From positions 51,290 through 115,289 of the forward strand of contig JBQTJI010000041.1 of assembly GCA_052387255.1 (NCBI GenBank): DNA of 64,000 nt. Direction: 5' to 3'. The notes below the pieces were generated by a model that saw nothing but the letters and a program-made list of their open reading frames with translations, was not told the DNA's origin and did not search any database. Made by a program: the position numbers and the translations under genes. Each line of letters opens with the position of its first letter. Position 1 is the stretch's first letter. Positions 7,459-17,347 of the stretch are shown in pieces. This DNA is from JBBQXK01 sp052387255 (lineage in GTDB: Bacteria > Pseudomonadota > Alphaproteobacteria > Rhodobacterales > Rhodobacteraceae).

Positions 7459-10366
7459 GCATCTTCTCCCCCTTGGGATCGTGGAACACGGGGTCGCAGA
7501 CCGTGCACAGCACGTCGATGCCGCGCAGGTGATCGACCAGCCGCACCGTGGCCCCGTGCCGCGCGCGCCCGTCCTTGAGGAACGCCAGCCCCAGATATCC
7601 GCCCATCGTCGGCGAATACCCCACCGAGGTCACATAGCCCTGGTCGTTCTCGCGCCGGGCCTCGTCACCGGGGTTGAACAGGTGCGCGCCTGCCGTCAAG
7701 GGCCCGTCGCCCTGCGGGCGCAGGCCCACCAGCTGCTCGCGTTCGGGTCCGTGCAGGCCGGGGCGCTTCGAGGCGGCCTTGCCGATGCAGTCCTTTTTCG
7801 CGCTGACCATCCCCGCCATCCCGATGTCGAAGGCGGTGGTGCGCCCGTGGATCTCGGCGTGGGTGATGAACCCCTTCTCGATGCGCAGGACGTTCAGCGC
7901 CTCCATGCCATAGGCCCCGCCGCCCATGGTCTCGGCCCGCGCCACCAGATCGCGGAACAGCCCCGCCCCGTACCGCGACGGCACGCTGATCTCGTAGCCC
8001 TCTTCGCCCGAGAAACTGATGCGGAACAGCCGCCCCGCGACGCCGCCGAACGACAGCGGCATCACCCCCATGAAGGGCAGCGCGTGCACGATCCCCATCG
8101 ACGCCAGCAGTGCCCGCGCGCGCGGCCCCGCCACGGCGAACTGCGCCCAGGTCTCGGTGACCGAGATGATGCGCAGCGCCATGTCCCGGCAATAGGCCTG
8201 GTGCACGAATTCGAGGTGCCGCATCACCAGCCCGGCGGCGGCGGTTGTGGTCGTCATCAGATAGCGTTCATCGGCCAGCCGGGCACTGGTGCCGTCGTCC
8301 AGCACGAACCCGTCCTCGCGCAGCATCAGGCCATAACGGACGCGCCCGACCGGCAGGGTCGAGAAGGTGTTGCTATACACGAAATCGAGAAACCCAGCCG
8401 CATCAGCACCTTGCACGTCGATCTTGCCAAGCGTGGACACATCGGCCACGCCCACGGCACCCCGCACCATCGCCACCTCGCGGTCGCAGGCCTCGCGCCA
8501 GGTCGCCTCGCCCGGTTTGGGGAAATAGCTCGGCCGGTACCACATCCCCGCCTCGATCATCGGCGCGCCGCGGTCGCGGGCGGCCTGGTCGCTGGTGGTG
8601 AACCGCTGCGGCACGAACCCCTTGCCGCGCGCCCCCGCCCCCATGGCCGCAATCGACACCGGCACGAAGGGGGGGCGGTAGGTGGTGGTCCCAGTGTCGG
8701 GAATGCCCTTGCCGGTGGCGTCGGCCAGCACCGCCAGCGCCCCGATGTTCGAGTTCTTGCCCTGGTCGGGGGCCATCCCTTGGGTCGTGTAGCGCTTCAT
8801 GTGCTCGTTGGCGCCGAACCCCTCCTGCGCCGACAGCTTCACATCCTTGACCGTCACGTCATTGGCAAAGTCCAGCCAGGCCCGGCCCTTGCCTTCGACG
8901 GCCCACAGAGGCGACAGTGCATAGGCCTCGTCCTCGGCGGCGGGCAAGCCCGCATCGGCGGGCTTGATCCCGAGCGCTGCTAGCGCGCCCAGCCCCGCCG
9001 CCTGCCCTGCCGCCAGGCACCCGGCGGTCGAGAAGGTGCCGTTGCAGGCCCCCGCAGGCACCATCCCCGGCACGGCATCCGCGCCCGGCACGAAAGCCGC
9101 GATATCCTCGCGCCAGACCGGGCGCTTGCCCAGGTGGCAGGTCAGGTGCACCGTCGGGTTCCACCCGCCCGACAGCGCCAGGCAATCGGCCTCGAACCGG
9201 AAGCTGCGCGCGCCGTCGTCGATCATGATCTCCTTCAGGCCCATGCGCCCCTTGGCCCCCACCACCCGCGCGCCCTTGAAGACGCGGGTTCCGGGTTCGT
9301 CGGGGGCATCGGGCCGGGGGTCGATCACGGCGGCCACATCGACGCCCCCCGCGATCAGGTCGCGCACGGTCGCCCGCGCGCTGTCGTTGTTGGCGAACAC
9401 CGCCACCTTCTTGCCCGTGGCCACGCCCCAGCGGTTGGCATAGGCCCTGACCGCCCCGGCCATCATGATGCCGGGCCGGTCGTTGCCCGGATGCGCAATC
9501 GCCCGCTCCAGGGCACCCGCCGCCAGAACCGTCCGCTTTGCCACGATCCGCCAGAAACACTCGCGCGGCAGGTTCGGCTGCGGGGCCAGATGCAGGCCCA
9601 CGCGCTCCAGCGCGCCATAGGTGCCGTCGTCATAGGCCCCGGTCACCGTCGTGCGCGGCATCAGCCGCACGTTCGGCATCGCGCCCAGTTCGGCCACCAC
9701 CCCCGCCGCCCAGTCCGCCCCCGGCTGGCCGTCGATCATGCCCCGGTCGGCCAGCAGCCGCCCGCCCATGCGGGCGTCTTCCTCGGCCAGGATCACGTCC
9801 GCCCCCGACCGCCCCGCCACCAGCGCCGCCATCAGCCCCGCAGGCCCCGACCCGATCACAAGAACGTCGCAGAAGGCATGGGCCTTTTCATAGGCCCCCT
9901 CGTCATGCCGCCCCGACAGCGACCCCAGCCCCGCCGCACGGCGGATCACCGGTTCGTACAGGCTTTCCCAAAAGGCGCGGGGCCACATGAAGGTCTTGTA
10001 GTAGAACCCCGCCGACAGGAACGGCGACAGAAGGTCATTGACCTCCATCACGTCCCACTTCACTGAAGGCCAGGCATTCTGCCCCCGCGCGTTCAGCCCC
10101 TCGTACACCTCCTGCACGGTCGCGCGCACGTTCGGGGTCTGCTGACCGTCCTCCATCACCTCGACCAGCGCGTTCGGCTCCTCGGATCCGGCGGTCAGCA
10201 CGCCGCGCGGACGGTGGTACTTGAAGCTGCGCCCGACCACCCGCACGCCATTGGCCAGAAGGGCCGAGGCCAGCGTGTCGCCCTGGCACCCCAGGTACGA
10301 CCGCCCGTCGAACCGGAACGTGACCGGACGATTGCGGTCGATCAGCCCGCCCCGGTCAAGCCGCAT
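7451..10366 (-). CDS. soxA: Sarcosine oxidase alpha subunit
   Basis: At 971 residues this matches heterotetrameric SoxA. The N-terminus (NRPVTFRFDGRSYLGCQGDTLASALLANG) is the 2Fe-2S-like fold, followed by an NAD-binding Rossmann motif VIGSGPAGLMAALVAG near residue 170. The C-terminal 370 residues are a GcvT-like aminomethyltransferase domain that binds tetrahydrofolate and captures the methylene group. SoxA takes electrons from the FMN/FAD site in SoxB and converts the methyl group to 5,10-methylene-THF. It overlaps soxD by 11 bp and soxG by 8 bp, so the complex is made from coupled cistrons. Confidence 0.96.
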   Translation of the reverse strand: MRLDRGGLIDRNRPVTFRFDGRSYLGCQGDTLASALLANGVRVVGRSFKYHRPRGVLTAGSEEPNALVEVMEDGQQTPNVRATVQEVYEGLNARGQNAWPSVKWDVMEVNDLLSPFLSAGFYYKTFMWPRAFWESLYEPVIRRAAGLGSLSGRHDEGAYEKAHAFCDVLVIGSGPAGLMAALVAGRSGADVILAEEDARMGGRLLADRGMIDGQPGADWAAGVVAELGAMPNVRLMPRTTVTGAYDDGTYGALERVGLHLAPQPNLPRECFWRIVAKRTVLAAGALERAIAHPGNDRPGIMMAGAVRAYANRWGVATGKKVAVFANNDSARATVRDLIAGGVDVAAVIDPRPDAPDEPGTRVFKGARVVGAKGRMGLKEIMIDDGARSFRFEADCLALSGGWNPTVHLTCHLGKRPVWREDIAAFVPGADAVPGMVPAGACNGTFSTAGCLAAGQAAGLGALAALGIKPADAGLPAAEDEAYALSPLWAVEGKGRAWLDFANDVTVKDVKLSAQEGFGANEHMKRYTTQGMAPDQGKNSNIGALAVLADATGKGIPDTGTTTYRPPFVPVSIAAMGAGARGKGFVPQRFTTSDQAARDRGAPMIEAGMWYRPSYFPKPGEATWREACDREVAMVRGAVGVADVSTLGKIDVQGADAAGFLDFVYSNTFSTLPVGRVRYGLMLREDGFVLDDGTSARLADERYLMTTTTAAAGLVMRHLEFVHQAYCRDMALRIISVTETWAQFAVAGPRARALLASMGIVHALPFMGVMPLSFGGVAGRLFRISFSGEEGYEISVPSRYGAGLFRDLVARAETMGGGAYGMEALNVLRIEKGFITHAEIHGRTTAFDIGMAGMVSAKKDCIGKAASKRPGLHGPEREQLVGLRPQGDGPLTAGAHLFNPGDEARRENDQGYVTSVGYSPTMGGYLGLAFLKDGRARHGATVRLVDHLRGIDVLCTVCDPVFHDPKGEKMRA

Positions 10367-10712
10367 CGGAGGTCCCCTTCTTCTTCCTTGGCGTTTTCGA
10401 CTTTGCCGAAATATCCCCGCCGGAGGCTCCCGTGCCCGCCGCAGGTGCCGCCGGTTCGGTCGGCGCGATCACCTCAACCCCATGGATGGCATGGGTCACC
10501 GTATCCCGCGTCACCGCCAGCCAGGCGCCGCAGCCCTGCTCGTGATACCAAAGGTCGCGCGTCATCCCCGCCGGGTTGTCGCGCAGGTGGATCCAGTCGG
10601 CCCAGACCGGCACGGGCTCCGCCGCATCGGGCCGCTCCAGCCAGTCATCGGCCCCGTAGTAATAGAACTCGCGCCGGTCGCGGTTGCCGCAGAGGGGACA
10701 GGTCAGGCGCAT
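10356..10712 (-). CDS. soxD: Sarcosine oxidase delta subunit
   Basis: The 118-residue protein opens with MRLTCPLCGNRDRREFYYYG and later has WYHEQGCGAWL. These supply the Cys and His ligands of the single zinc that stabilises the delta subunit of the heterotetrameric oxidase. The core SoxD fold is about 95 residues; here a Lys/Ala/Pro-rich tail follows. Its ATG overlaps the preceding stop as TGATG and its end overlaps soxA. Confidence 0.93.
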   Translation of the reverse strand: MRLTCPLCGNRDRREFYYYGADDWLERPDAAEPVPVWADWIHLRDNPAGMTRDLWYHEQGCGAWLAVTRDTVTHAIHGVEVIAPTEPAAPAAGTGASGGDISAKSKTPRKKKGTSDAA

Positions 10713-11047
10713 CAGGGGGCCTCGCAGGTCATAAGGTCAAACGTTGTCACATCCCCCACCATCACCTCGATCCGCCCGCCGCCGCGCAGATAAAGGCGCG
10801 CCGCTTCCTGTCCGCAAAGCCAGGCGCTCGCCGCATCAGACCCTTTGGAATTGGTCCCGACGACCACCGACCAGCCGTCTGTCATCGCGTACATCAACGT
10901 ACTGCCCTCCAAATCAACCGGCATGGCGCGCTGCAGCACCACTGCCACAGTGTTTGCCGCCCCGACGCAGGTTCCGCCCACCATCAGGCACGTCGGCTCG
11001 GCTACCGCCGGTCCAGCCAACGTCATCAGGGCCACAACCGCGCGCAT
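10712..11047 (-). CDS. Small exported protein inside the sarcosine oxidase operon
   Basis: The 111-residue protein begins MRAVVALMTLAGPAVAEPTC, a clear short Sec signal peptide with cleavage after AVA, so it is predicted periplasmic. The mature part has four Cys (two near the N-terminus in PTCLMVGGTC, one in WLCGQ, one in LMTCEAP), consistent with two disulfides. I recognise no family. Both ends are fused into the operon by TGATG overlaps (soxB stop/this start, and this stop/soxD start), so it is co-translated with cytoplasmic enzyme subunits. Length, signal and coupling argue that it is real. Confidence 0.7.
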   Translation of the reverse strand: MRAVVALMTLAGPAVAEPTCLMVGGTCVGAANTVAVVLQRAMPVDLEGSTLMYAMTDGWSVVVGTNSKGSDAASAWLCGQEAARLYLRGGGRIEVMVGDVTTFDLMTCEAP

Positions 11048-12297
11048 CAGTGCAGGTTGTGCTGCGACCCCGTGCCCTCTTCGTCGAGGACATGGCCGGT
11101 CGCGAAACGGTCGAGCCTGTACTTGCGGGCAACCTCGTGGCTCTCTCCGGTGGCCATCAGATGCGCCATGCACCAGCCCGATGCCGGCACCGCCTTGAAC
11201 CCCCCGTAGTTCCAGCCGCAATCGAGGAACAGGCCCTCGGTCGGGGTCTTGTCGATGATGGGCGAGCCGTCCGGCGACATGTCCATGATCCCGCCCCAGG
11301 ACCGCAGCACGCGCGCCCGCCCGATCATCGGCATCAGCGTCATGCCTGCCTCCATCACATGTTCGACCATCGGCAGGTTGCCCCGCGCGGCATAGCTCGC
11401 ATAGAAATCGAGGTCGCCGCCGAAGACCAGGCCGCCCTTGTCCGACTGGCTCATGTAGAAATGCCCCATGCCGAAGCTCACCACGTGGTTGATCACGGGC
11501 TTCAGCCCCTCGGTCACGAAGGCCTGCAGCACATGGCTTTCGATCGGCAGCCGCATCCCGGCCATGGCGGCCACCTGGCTGGACCGCCCGGCCACCACGA
11601 TCCCCACCTTGCCCGCCCGGATCGCCCCGCGCGTGGTCTGCACCCCCGTCACACGGCCATTCTCGATGTCGATGCCCGTCACCTCGCAGTTCTGGATCAG
11701 GTCGACGCCCCGCTTGTCCGCCCCGCGCGCATAGCCCCAGGCCACCGCATCGTGCCGCGCCGTGCCGCCCCGCTTGTGCCAGAGCCCGCCATAGATCGGG
11801 AACCGGGTCTGCTCGAAATCCAGATAGGGCAGTTCCTCGCGCACCCCCTCGCGGTCCAAGAGGATGGCATCGTCGCCTTGGTTGATCATGGCATTGCCGC
11901 GCCGCACGAAGGCATCGCGCTGCCCGTCCGAATGGAACAGGTTGATCAGGCCGCGCTGCGAATGCATCACGTTGTAGTTCAGTTCGGCCTCCAGCCCCTC
12001 CCACAGCTTCAGGCTGTGGGAATAGAACTCGGAATTGCCGGGCAGAAAGTAGTTGGCCCGCACGATGGTGGTGTTGCGCCCGATGTTGCCCTGACCGAGC
12101 AGCCCCTTTTCCAGCACCGCCACGTTGGTGATCCCGTGGTTCTTCGCCAGGTAATAGGCCGTCGACAGCCCGTGCCCGCCGCCGCCGATGATCACCGCGT
12201 CATAGGCGGCCTTGGGGGTGGCGTCGCGCCAGGCAGGGGTCCAGCCCCGGTTGCCGGTCAGGCCCTGGGCGATCACGGATAAGCCTGAATATCGCAT
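11047..12297 (-). CDS. soxB: Sarcosine oxidase beta subunit
   Basis: The 416-residue flavoprotein has the Rossmann FAD motif AVIIGGGGHGLSTAYYLA near residue 35 and the DAO/glycine oxidase fold. The His in the GTARHDAVAWGYARGA segment lies where SoxB carries the covalent FMN. It oxidises sarcosine's N-methyl group. The start ATG at 12297 begins MRYSGLSVIAQGL, as in other SoxB. It is the first gene of the soxB-orf-soxD-soxA-soxG-M20 operon; a 14-bp-arm inverted repeat lies 33-85 nt upstream and is the likely control point. Confidence 0.96.
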   Translation of the reverse strand: MRYSGLSVIAQGLTGNRGWTPAWRDATPKAAYDAVIIGGGGHGLSTAYYLAKNHGITNVAVLEKGLLGQGNIGRNTTIVRANYFLPGNSEFYSHSLKLWEGLEAELNYNVMHSQRGLINLFHSDGQRDAFVRRGNAMINQGDDAILLDREGVREELPYLDFEQTRFPIYGGLWHKRGGTARHDAVAWGYARGADKRGVDLIQNCEVTGIDIENGRVTGVQTTRGAIRAGKVGIVVAGRSSQVAAMAGMRLPIESHVLQAFVTEGLKPVINHVVSFGMGHFYMSQSDKGGLVFGGDLDFYASYAARGNLPMVEHVMEAGMTLMPMIGRARVLRSWGGIMDMSPDGSPIIDKTPTEGLFLDCGWNYGGFKAVPASGWCMAHLMATGESHEVARKYRLDRFATGHVLDEEGTGSQHNLH

Positions 12298-12329
12298 GCC
12301 TTGCCCCTGTCGGTCCGCGCCATCCAGGC

Positions 12330-12382
12330 CGCGTCTGGCGCAGATATGCCTGACGGCGGTCGCCGCGCCTGCGCCAGACGCG
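12330..12382. promoter_or_regulatory. 14-bp inverted repeat upstream of the sox operon
   Basis: CGCGTCTGGCGCAG (12330-12343) is perfectly inverted as CTGCGCCAGACGCG (12369-12382) around a 25-nt spacer that itself contains a GGC-GGT-GCC mini-palindrome. It lies in the divergent gap between soxB and msrB, on the soxB side. It could be an operator for a dimeric regulator or an RNA structure in the soxB leader. Confidence 0.6.
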
Positions 12383-12547
12383 ACATGCACCGTCGCGGAC
12401 GGCGCGACCCGAATCTGTCACAGCCGGAGGGTCAGGGCAAGGCAGGGTAGGGCAAGCCGAAGGCATGGGCCAGGCGGGTCCGCGACAGCCCGATGAAACC
12501 TTGCCGACCTGTGGCTCGTACCGACCGTATCCCAGCAGGAGGCTCCG

Positions 12548-13042
12548 ATGCTCGCCCGCCGCCAGTTCGCCGCCCGCGGCCTGTCCGCCTTTGCCCTGCC
12601 CTCCCTGGGCCTCGCCCGGCGCGGTCTGGCCGCCTTTCCCGTGACCTTGAGCGCCGACGAATGGGGCGCCCGCCTGACCCCTGCGCAATTCGCCATCCTG
12701 CGCGAAGAGGCCACCGAACGCGCCTTCTCGAACAGCCTGATGGGCGAAAGCTCGCCCCTTCTCCGGGAATCGCGGAAGGGCACCTACCGCTGCGGGGGCT
12801 GCGACGCCCCGGTCTACCCCTCGTCCACCAAGTACGACAGCGGCACCGGCTGGCCGTCGTTCTGGGACGCGCTGCCGGGGGCGATCGGCACCAGGGACGA
12901 TCCCGGCGCCTTCGGCAGCCGCACCGAGGTGCATTGCGCCACCTGCGGCGGGCACCTTGGCCATGTCTTCGACGACGGCCCCGACCCCACGGGCAAGCGC
13001 CACTGCCTGAACGGCCTGGCGCTAACCTTCACCCCGGCCTGA
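12548..13042 (+). CDS. msrB: Peptide-methionine (R)-S-oxide reductase, Tat-exported
   Basis: The 164-residue MsrB has an N-terminal leader MLARRQFAARGLSAFALPSL with an RRQF twin-arginine motif, so it is predicted to be exported folded. The MsrB domain carries zinc cysteines in RCGGC and CATCGGH, the GTGWPSF motif, and a late catalytic Cys in KRHCLN. It reduces methionine-R-sulfoxide in periplasmic proteins. It is divergent from the sox operon and convergent with the glutamate dehydrogenase gene. The Tat leader sets it apart from the usual cytoplasmic MsrB. Confidence 0.9.
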   Translation: MLARRQFAARGLSAFALPSLGLARRGLAAFPVTLSADEWGARLTPAQFAILREEATERAFSNSLMGESSPLLRESRKGTYRCGGCDAPVYPSSTKYDSGTGWPSFWDALPGAIGTRDDPGAFGSRTEVHCATCGGHLGHVFDDGPDPTGKRHCLNGLALTFTPA

Positions 13043-13044
13043 TC

Positions 13045-13095
13045 CTTTTTCTGTCCCCAAGTATCCCGGGGGGAGGGCGAAGCCCGGGGGGCAGC
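13045..13095. repeat. Dispersed repeat, copy C (degenerate): tail plus GC hairpin
   Basis: On the minus strand this reads a C/G-rich hairpin (GGGGGGC-GCT-GCCCCCC) followed by a GGGATACTTGGGGACAGAAA tail. It resembles the hairpin plus ATTTGGGAACAGATGAAG elements at 46158-46213 and 53433-53487. It sits between the convergent msrB and gdh genes. Confidence 0.5.
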
Positions 13096-13145
13096 GCCCC
13101 CCTGCCACCCGCGCGAACGCCGCCCAGCCTGGTGCCGGGGGGTCC

Positions 13146-13167
13146 AAGGGGGCGCTAGCGCCCCCTT
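13146..13167. terminator. Perfect 22-bp palindrome, bidirectional terminator
   Basis: AAGGGGGCGC-TA-GCGCCCCCTT is a perfect palindrome in the gap between the convergent msrB and gdh genes. The flanking AA and TT give short T-runs on both transcripts, so it can serve both directions. Confidence 0.7.
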
Positions 13168-13199
13168 GCCCGGCCCAAGGGCAAAGCCCGCGGGAGCGC

Positions 13200-14642
<1,443 letters not shown>

Positions 14643-15123
14643 GGTCGTCCCTCCCTGCAGGGCTTGCAGGCGGCCCGGTGCCGCCCCCCTTGACGCGGAC
14701 CTTAGCGGGTACTGCCGCTTTTTTCATCACCAAATGCAGGCCCGCGCCACGGCGGGCGACCTTGCCGCTGCGGTGATTCGCGAAACGTCACGACGGGCGT
14801 GCGTAGCGGGCACCGGATTAACCGCGATGACGGCGGTTCGGCCCTGTCCGCAACCGGTTCCGGGCCGCGTTGTCGCCTCGCGCCGGACAATCCGGTGGGC
14901 GTCCCGGCACCGTTTCCGGACCTGTCGATTTCGCCGCGATGCCCGCCGGATGCGCCACATTTTCGCCCCAGATCACGCCCCTAGTCGTCTGCGGCCCATG
15001 GTGTGCGCCGGGTGTCGTTTACGACGTGCGACGGACGCGCAGACCAGGGAACGCTCTCCGACCGTGACCACGGTCACCGATCAACGACCGCCACGGAACG
15101 ACCCGAGGAACAAGGACACTGCC
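14643..15123. other. Intergenic region between divergent gdh and the Tad-like cluster
   Basis: These 481 bases hold no convincing gene on either strand. Open frames run through, but they lack family resemblance and start signals. The only clear element is the palindrome at 15060-15075. The rest presumably carries the two divergent promoters. Confidence 0.5.
15060..15075. promoter_or_regulatory. 16-bp palindrome upstream of Tad-like cluster
   Basis: GACCGTG-AC-CACGGTC is a perfect inverted repeat with a 2-nt centre, 48 nt upstream of the first gene of the pilus-like cluster. It is a candidate operator for its regulation; the binding protein is unknown. Confidence 0.45.
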
Positions 15124-16779
15124 ATGACCGCTCGCCTCAAGAACGCCAATCGCACCGCCCCCCGTCACCCCCTGCGCCGGTTCGCCCGAGACGACGACGG
15201 GTCGATGATGATCTTCGTGCTGTCGCTGGTCATCATCATGCTGATGCTGGGCGGCATGGCCGTGGACCTGATGCGCTACGAACAGCGCCAGACGCTGTTG
15301 CAGCAGACCTCGGACCGCGCCAGCCTGGCCGCCGCCAAGCTGACGCAGGACCTGGACCCGACCTCGGTGGTCGAGGACTACTTCGACAAGGCCGGGCTGA
15401 GCGAATACCTGCGGTCCGTGAACGTCGATGAAGGCGTGAACTTCCGCACCGTGCAGGTCGATGCCGAGGCGGAACTGCAGCCGTTCTTCATGCAGATGAT
15501 GGACATCGACCGGCTGGAGGTGCCTGCCGCGTCCACCGCCGAACAGCGCATCACCAACGTCGAGATCACCATGGTGCTGGATGTGTCGGGGTCGATGCAA
15601 GGGGCGAAGATCGCCAACCTCAAGACCGCCGCCAAGGAATTCGTCGATACCGTCAAGGAACGCGACACCGAGAACCGCATCACCATCACCGTCGTGCCCT
15701 ACAACGCGCAGGTGAACCTGGGGGCCACGCTGCGCGGCCAGTACAACGCGACGAACCTGCACAACGTGACGAACGTGAACTGCCTCGAGCTTCCGACCGG
15801 GGTGTTCTCGTCCGCCACCATCTCGCGCAACTCGGCGCTGCCGATGATGGCCTTTGCCGACACCGTGTCGGGCACGCCGCAGTCGGACAGCTACACGAAC
15901 TGGACCTCGACGGCGAACAGCGGCGCGCGGATCGACACCAACGACCCGTTCTGCCGCAACACCGCCGCCAACATCGTGCGCCTGCCCAGCATCAACACGA
16001 CCACCATCAAGAACAACATCGACGCGCTGGTCGCGGCCGGCAACACCTCGATCACCCTGGGCATGAAGTGGGGCCTGGCCCTGACCGAACCCAACGCGCG
16101 CCCGATGTTCAACACGCTGATCAACGCGGGCCAAATCCCGACCGAAGCCTCGGGCCGCCCGTACAGCTGGGTGGACGACGACTCGATGAAGGTCATCATC
16201 CTGATGACGGACGGCGAACACGTGGCCCACACCCGCGTCAACGACGCCTACAAGACCGGCCTGTCGCCGATCTATCGCAGCGCGGGCGACGGCAACTATT
16301 CGATCCGCCACACCACCAGCCTGGCCGGCGTGACCCTGACGAACCAGTATTACGTGCCGCACCGCAGCGCCTGGCAGTCGACGCCCTGGAACTCGGGCGG
16401 CGGCGTCGCCCAGATGCAATGGCAGGACGTCTGGGCGAACCAGCGCGTGTCCTGGGTGGCCTGGCAGCTGTATGCCCGCGCCCTGGGCACGTCGAGCAGC
16501 AGCCGCACAACGGTGTACAACAACACCTTGGCGGCGATGCAGTCGACCTGGGCCAGCGTGGCCGCGATGAACAGCACGCTGCAACAGTCCTGCGCCCTGG
16601 CCAAGGACAACGGCGTCGTCGTCTACGGCATCGCCTTTGAAGCCCCGACCAACGGGCGGACGCAGATCCTGAACTGCGCGTCCTCGCCCGCCCACTATTT
16701 CGACGCCAACGGCCTGGAGATTCAGACCGCCTTCCGCGCCATCGCGTCGAACATCAGCCAGCTGAGGCTGACGCAATGA
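15124..16779 (+). CDS. TadG-like pilus assembly protein with von Willebrand factor A domain
   Basis: The 551-residue protein has a short basic cytoplasmic start (RRFARDDDGSMMIFVL), one membrane helix at about residues 28-50 (IFVLSLVIIMLMLGGMAVDLM, a TadE/TadG-type pseudopilin segment), and a large extracytoplasmic part. The latter contains a vWA domain with the MIDAS triad DVSGSM (about residue 155), a Thr-rich middle, and a second Asp-containing strand LMTDGEH (about 360). Such proteins are exported with Tad/Flp pili and may be adhesive. ATG 15124 was chosen because the basic/TM segment follows immediately; the long open frame upstream has no family resemblance. Its ATGA end overlaps the next gene. 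Confidence 0.82.
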   Translation: MTARLKNANRTAPRHPLRRFARDDDGSMMIFVLSLVIIMLMLGGMAVDLMRYEQRQTLLQQTSDRASLAAAKLTQDLDPTSVVEDYFDKAGLSEYLRSVNVDEGVNFRTVQVDAEAELQPFFMQMMDIDRLEVPAASTAEQRITNVEITMVLDVSGSMQGAKIANLKTAAKEFVDTVKERDTENRITITVVPYNAQVNLGATLRGQYNATNLHNVTNVNCLELPTGVFSSATISRNSALPMMAFADTVSGTPQSDSYTNWTSTANSGARIDTNDPFCRNTAANIVRLPSINTTTIKNNIDALVAAGNTSITLGMKWGLALTEPNARPMFNTLINAGQIPTEASGRPYSWVDDDSMKVIILMTDGEHVAHTRVNDAYKTGLSPIYRSAGDGNYSIRHTTSLAGVTLTNQYYVPHRSAWQSTPWNSGGGVAQMQWQDVWANQRVSWVAWQLYARALGTSSSSRTTVYNNTLAAMQSTWASVAAMNSTLQQSCALAKDNGVVVYGIAFEAPTNGRTQILNCASSPAHYFDANGLEIQTAFRAIASNISQLRLTQ

Positions 16780-17333
16780 TCCGCGCACCCTTCCGCCACC
16801 GCCTTGGTGCCCCCTTCCGCCGGTTCGCCCGGTGCGAAGCGGGCGGCGGGGGGGTGATCGAGTTCGTCATCATGCTGCCGGTCGTGATGTTCCTGTTCAT
16901 GGCCAGCGCCGAGGCCGGGTTGTACACCGCGCGCCAGATCCTGCTGGACCATGCCGTGGCCGCGACGATGCGCGACCTGGGCCTGGGCAACATTCCGAAC
17001 CCGTCGCATGACGTGATCAAGACCAACATCTGCGAGAACGTGCCCGCCATTCCGCGCTGCGAAGAGAACATCCGCGTCGAACTCGTGCCGGTTTCGACCA
17101 CGATGTGGAACCTGCCCACGACAGACGCGACCTGCATCGACCGGGGGGCCGAGGTTCAGCCTGCCCTGTCGTTCAACCCCGGTGCGGCCAACGACCTGAT
17201 GCTCGTCCGGGTCTGCGTCATCCAGGATGCGATGTTCCCCGGTGCCAGCATCGGCCGGGGCCTGGAAGAGGCCGACGGACAGGAAGGCTATCGCATCATC
17301 TCTGTCTCCGGCTTTGTCAACGAACCGACCTGA
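16776..17333 (+). CDS. TadE-like pilus assembly/pseudopilin protein
   Basis: The 185-residue protein has a basic N-terminus (FRRFARCEAGGGGVIEFVIMLPVVMFLFMA) in which Gly-x-x-x-x-Glu-Phe followed by a hydrophobic helix is the TadE/Flp pseudopilin pattern (prepilin-peptidase-like site before the helix, Glu at +5). The rest is extracytoplasmic with four or five Cys. Its start overlaps the vWA gene by ATGA and it is followed 14 nt later by a third similar gene, so the three form one operon. Confidence 0.75.
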   Translation: MIRAPFRHRLGAPFRRFARCEAGGGGVIEFVIMLPVVMFLFMASAEAGLYTARQILLDHAVAATMRDLGLGNIPNPSHDVIKTNICENVPAIPRCEENIRVELVPVSTTMWNLPTTDATCIDRGAEVQPALSFNPGAANDLMLVRVCVIQDAMFPGASIGRGLEEADGQEGYRIISVSGFVNEPT

Positions 17334-17347
17334 GGAGTCCCGTCGAA

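Noticed and set aside
5726..8983. Very long plus-strand open frame over the M20, soxG and soxA genes
   Set aside because: It is antisense to clear family proteins and has a His/Arg/Pro-rich composition typical of high-GC shadow frames.
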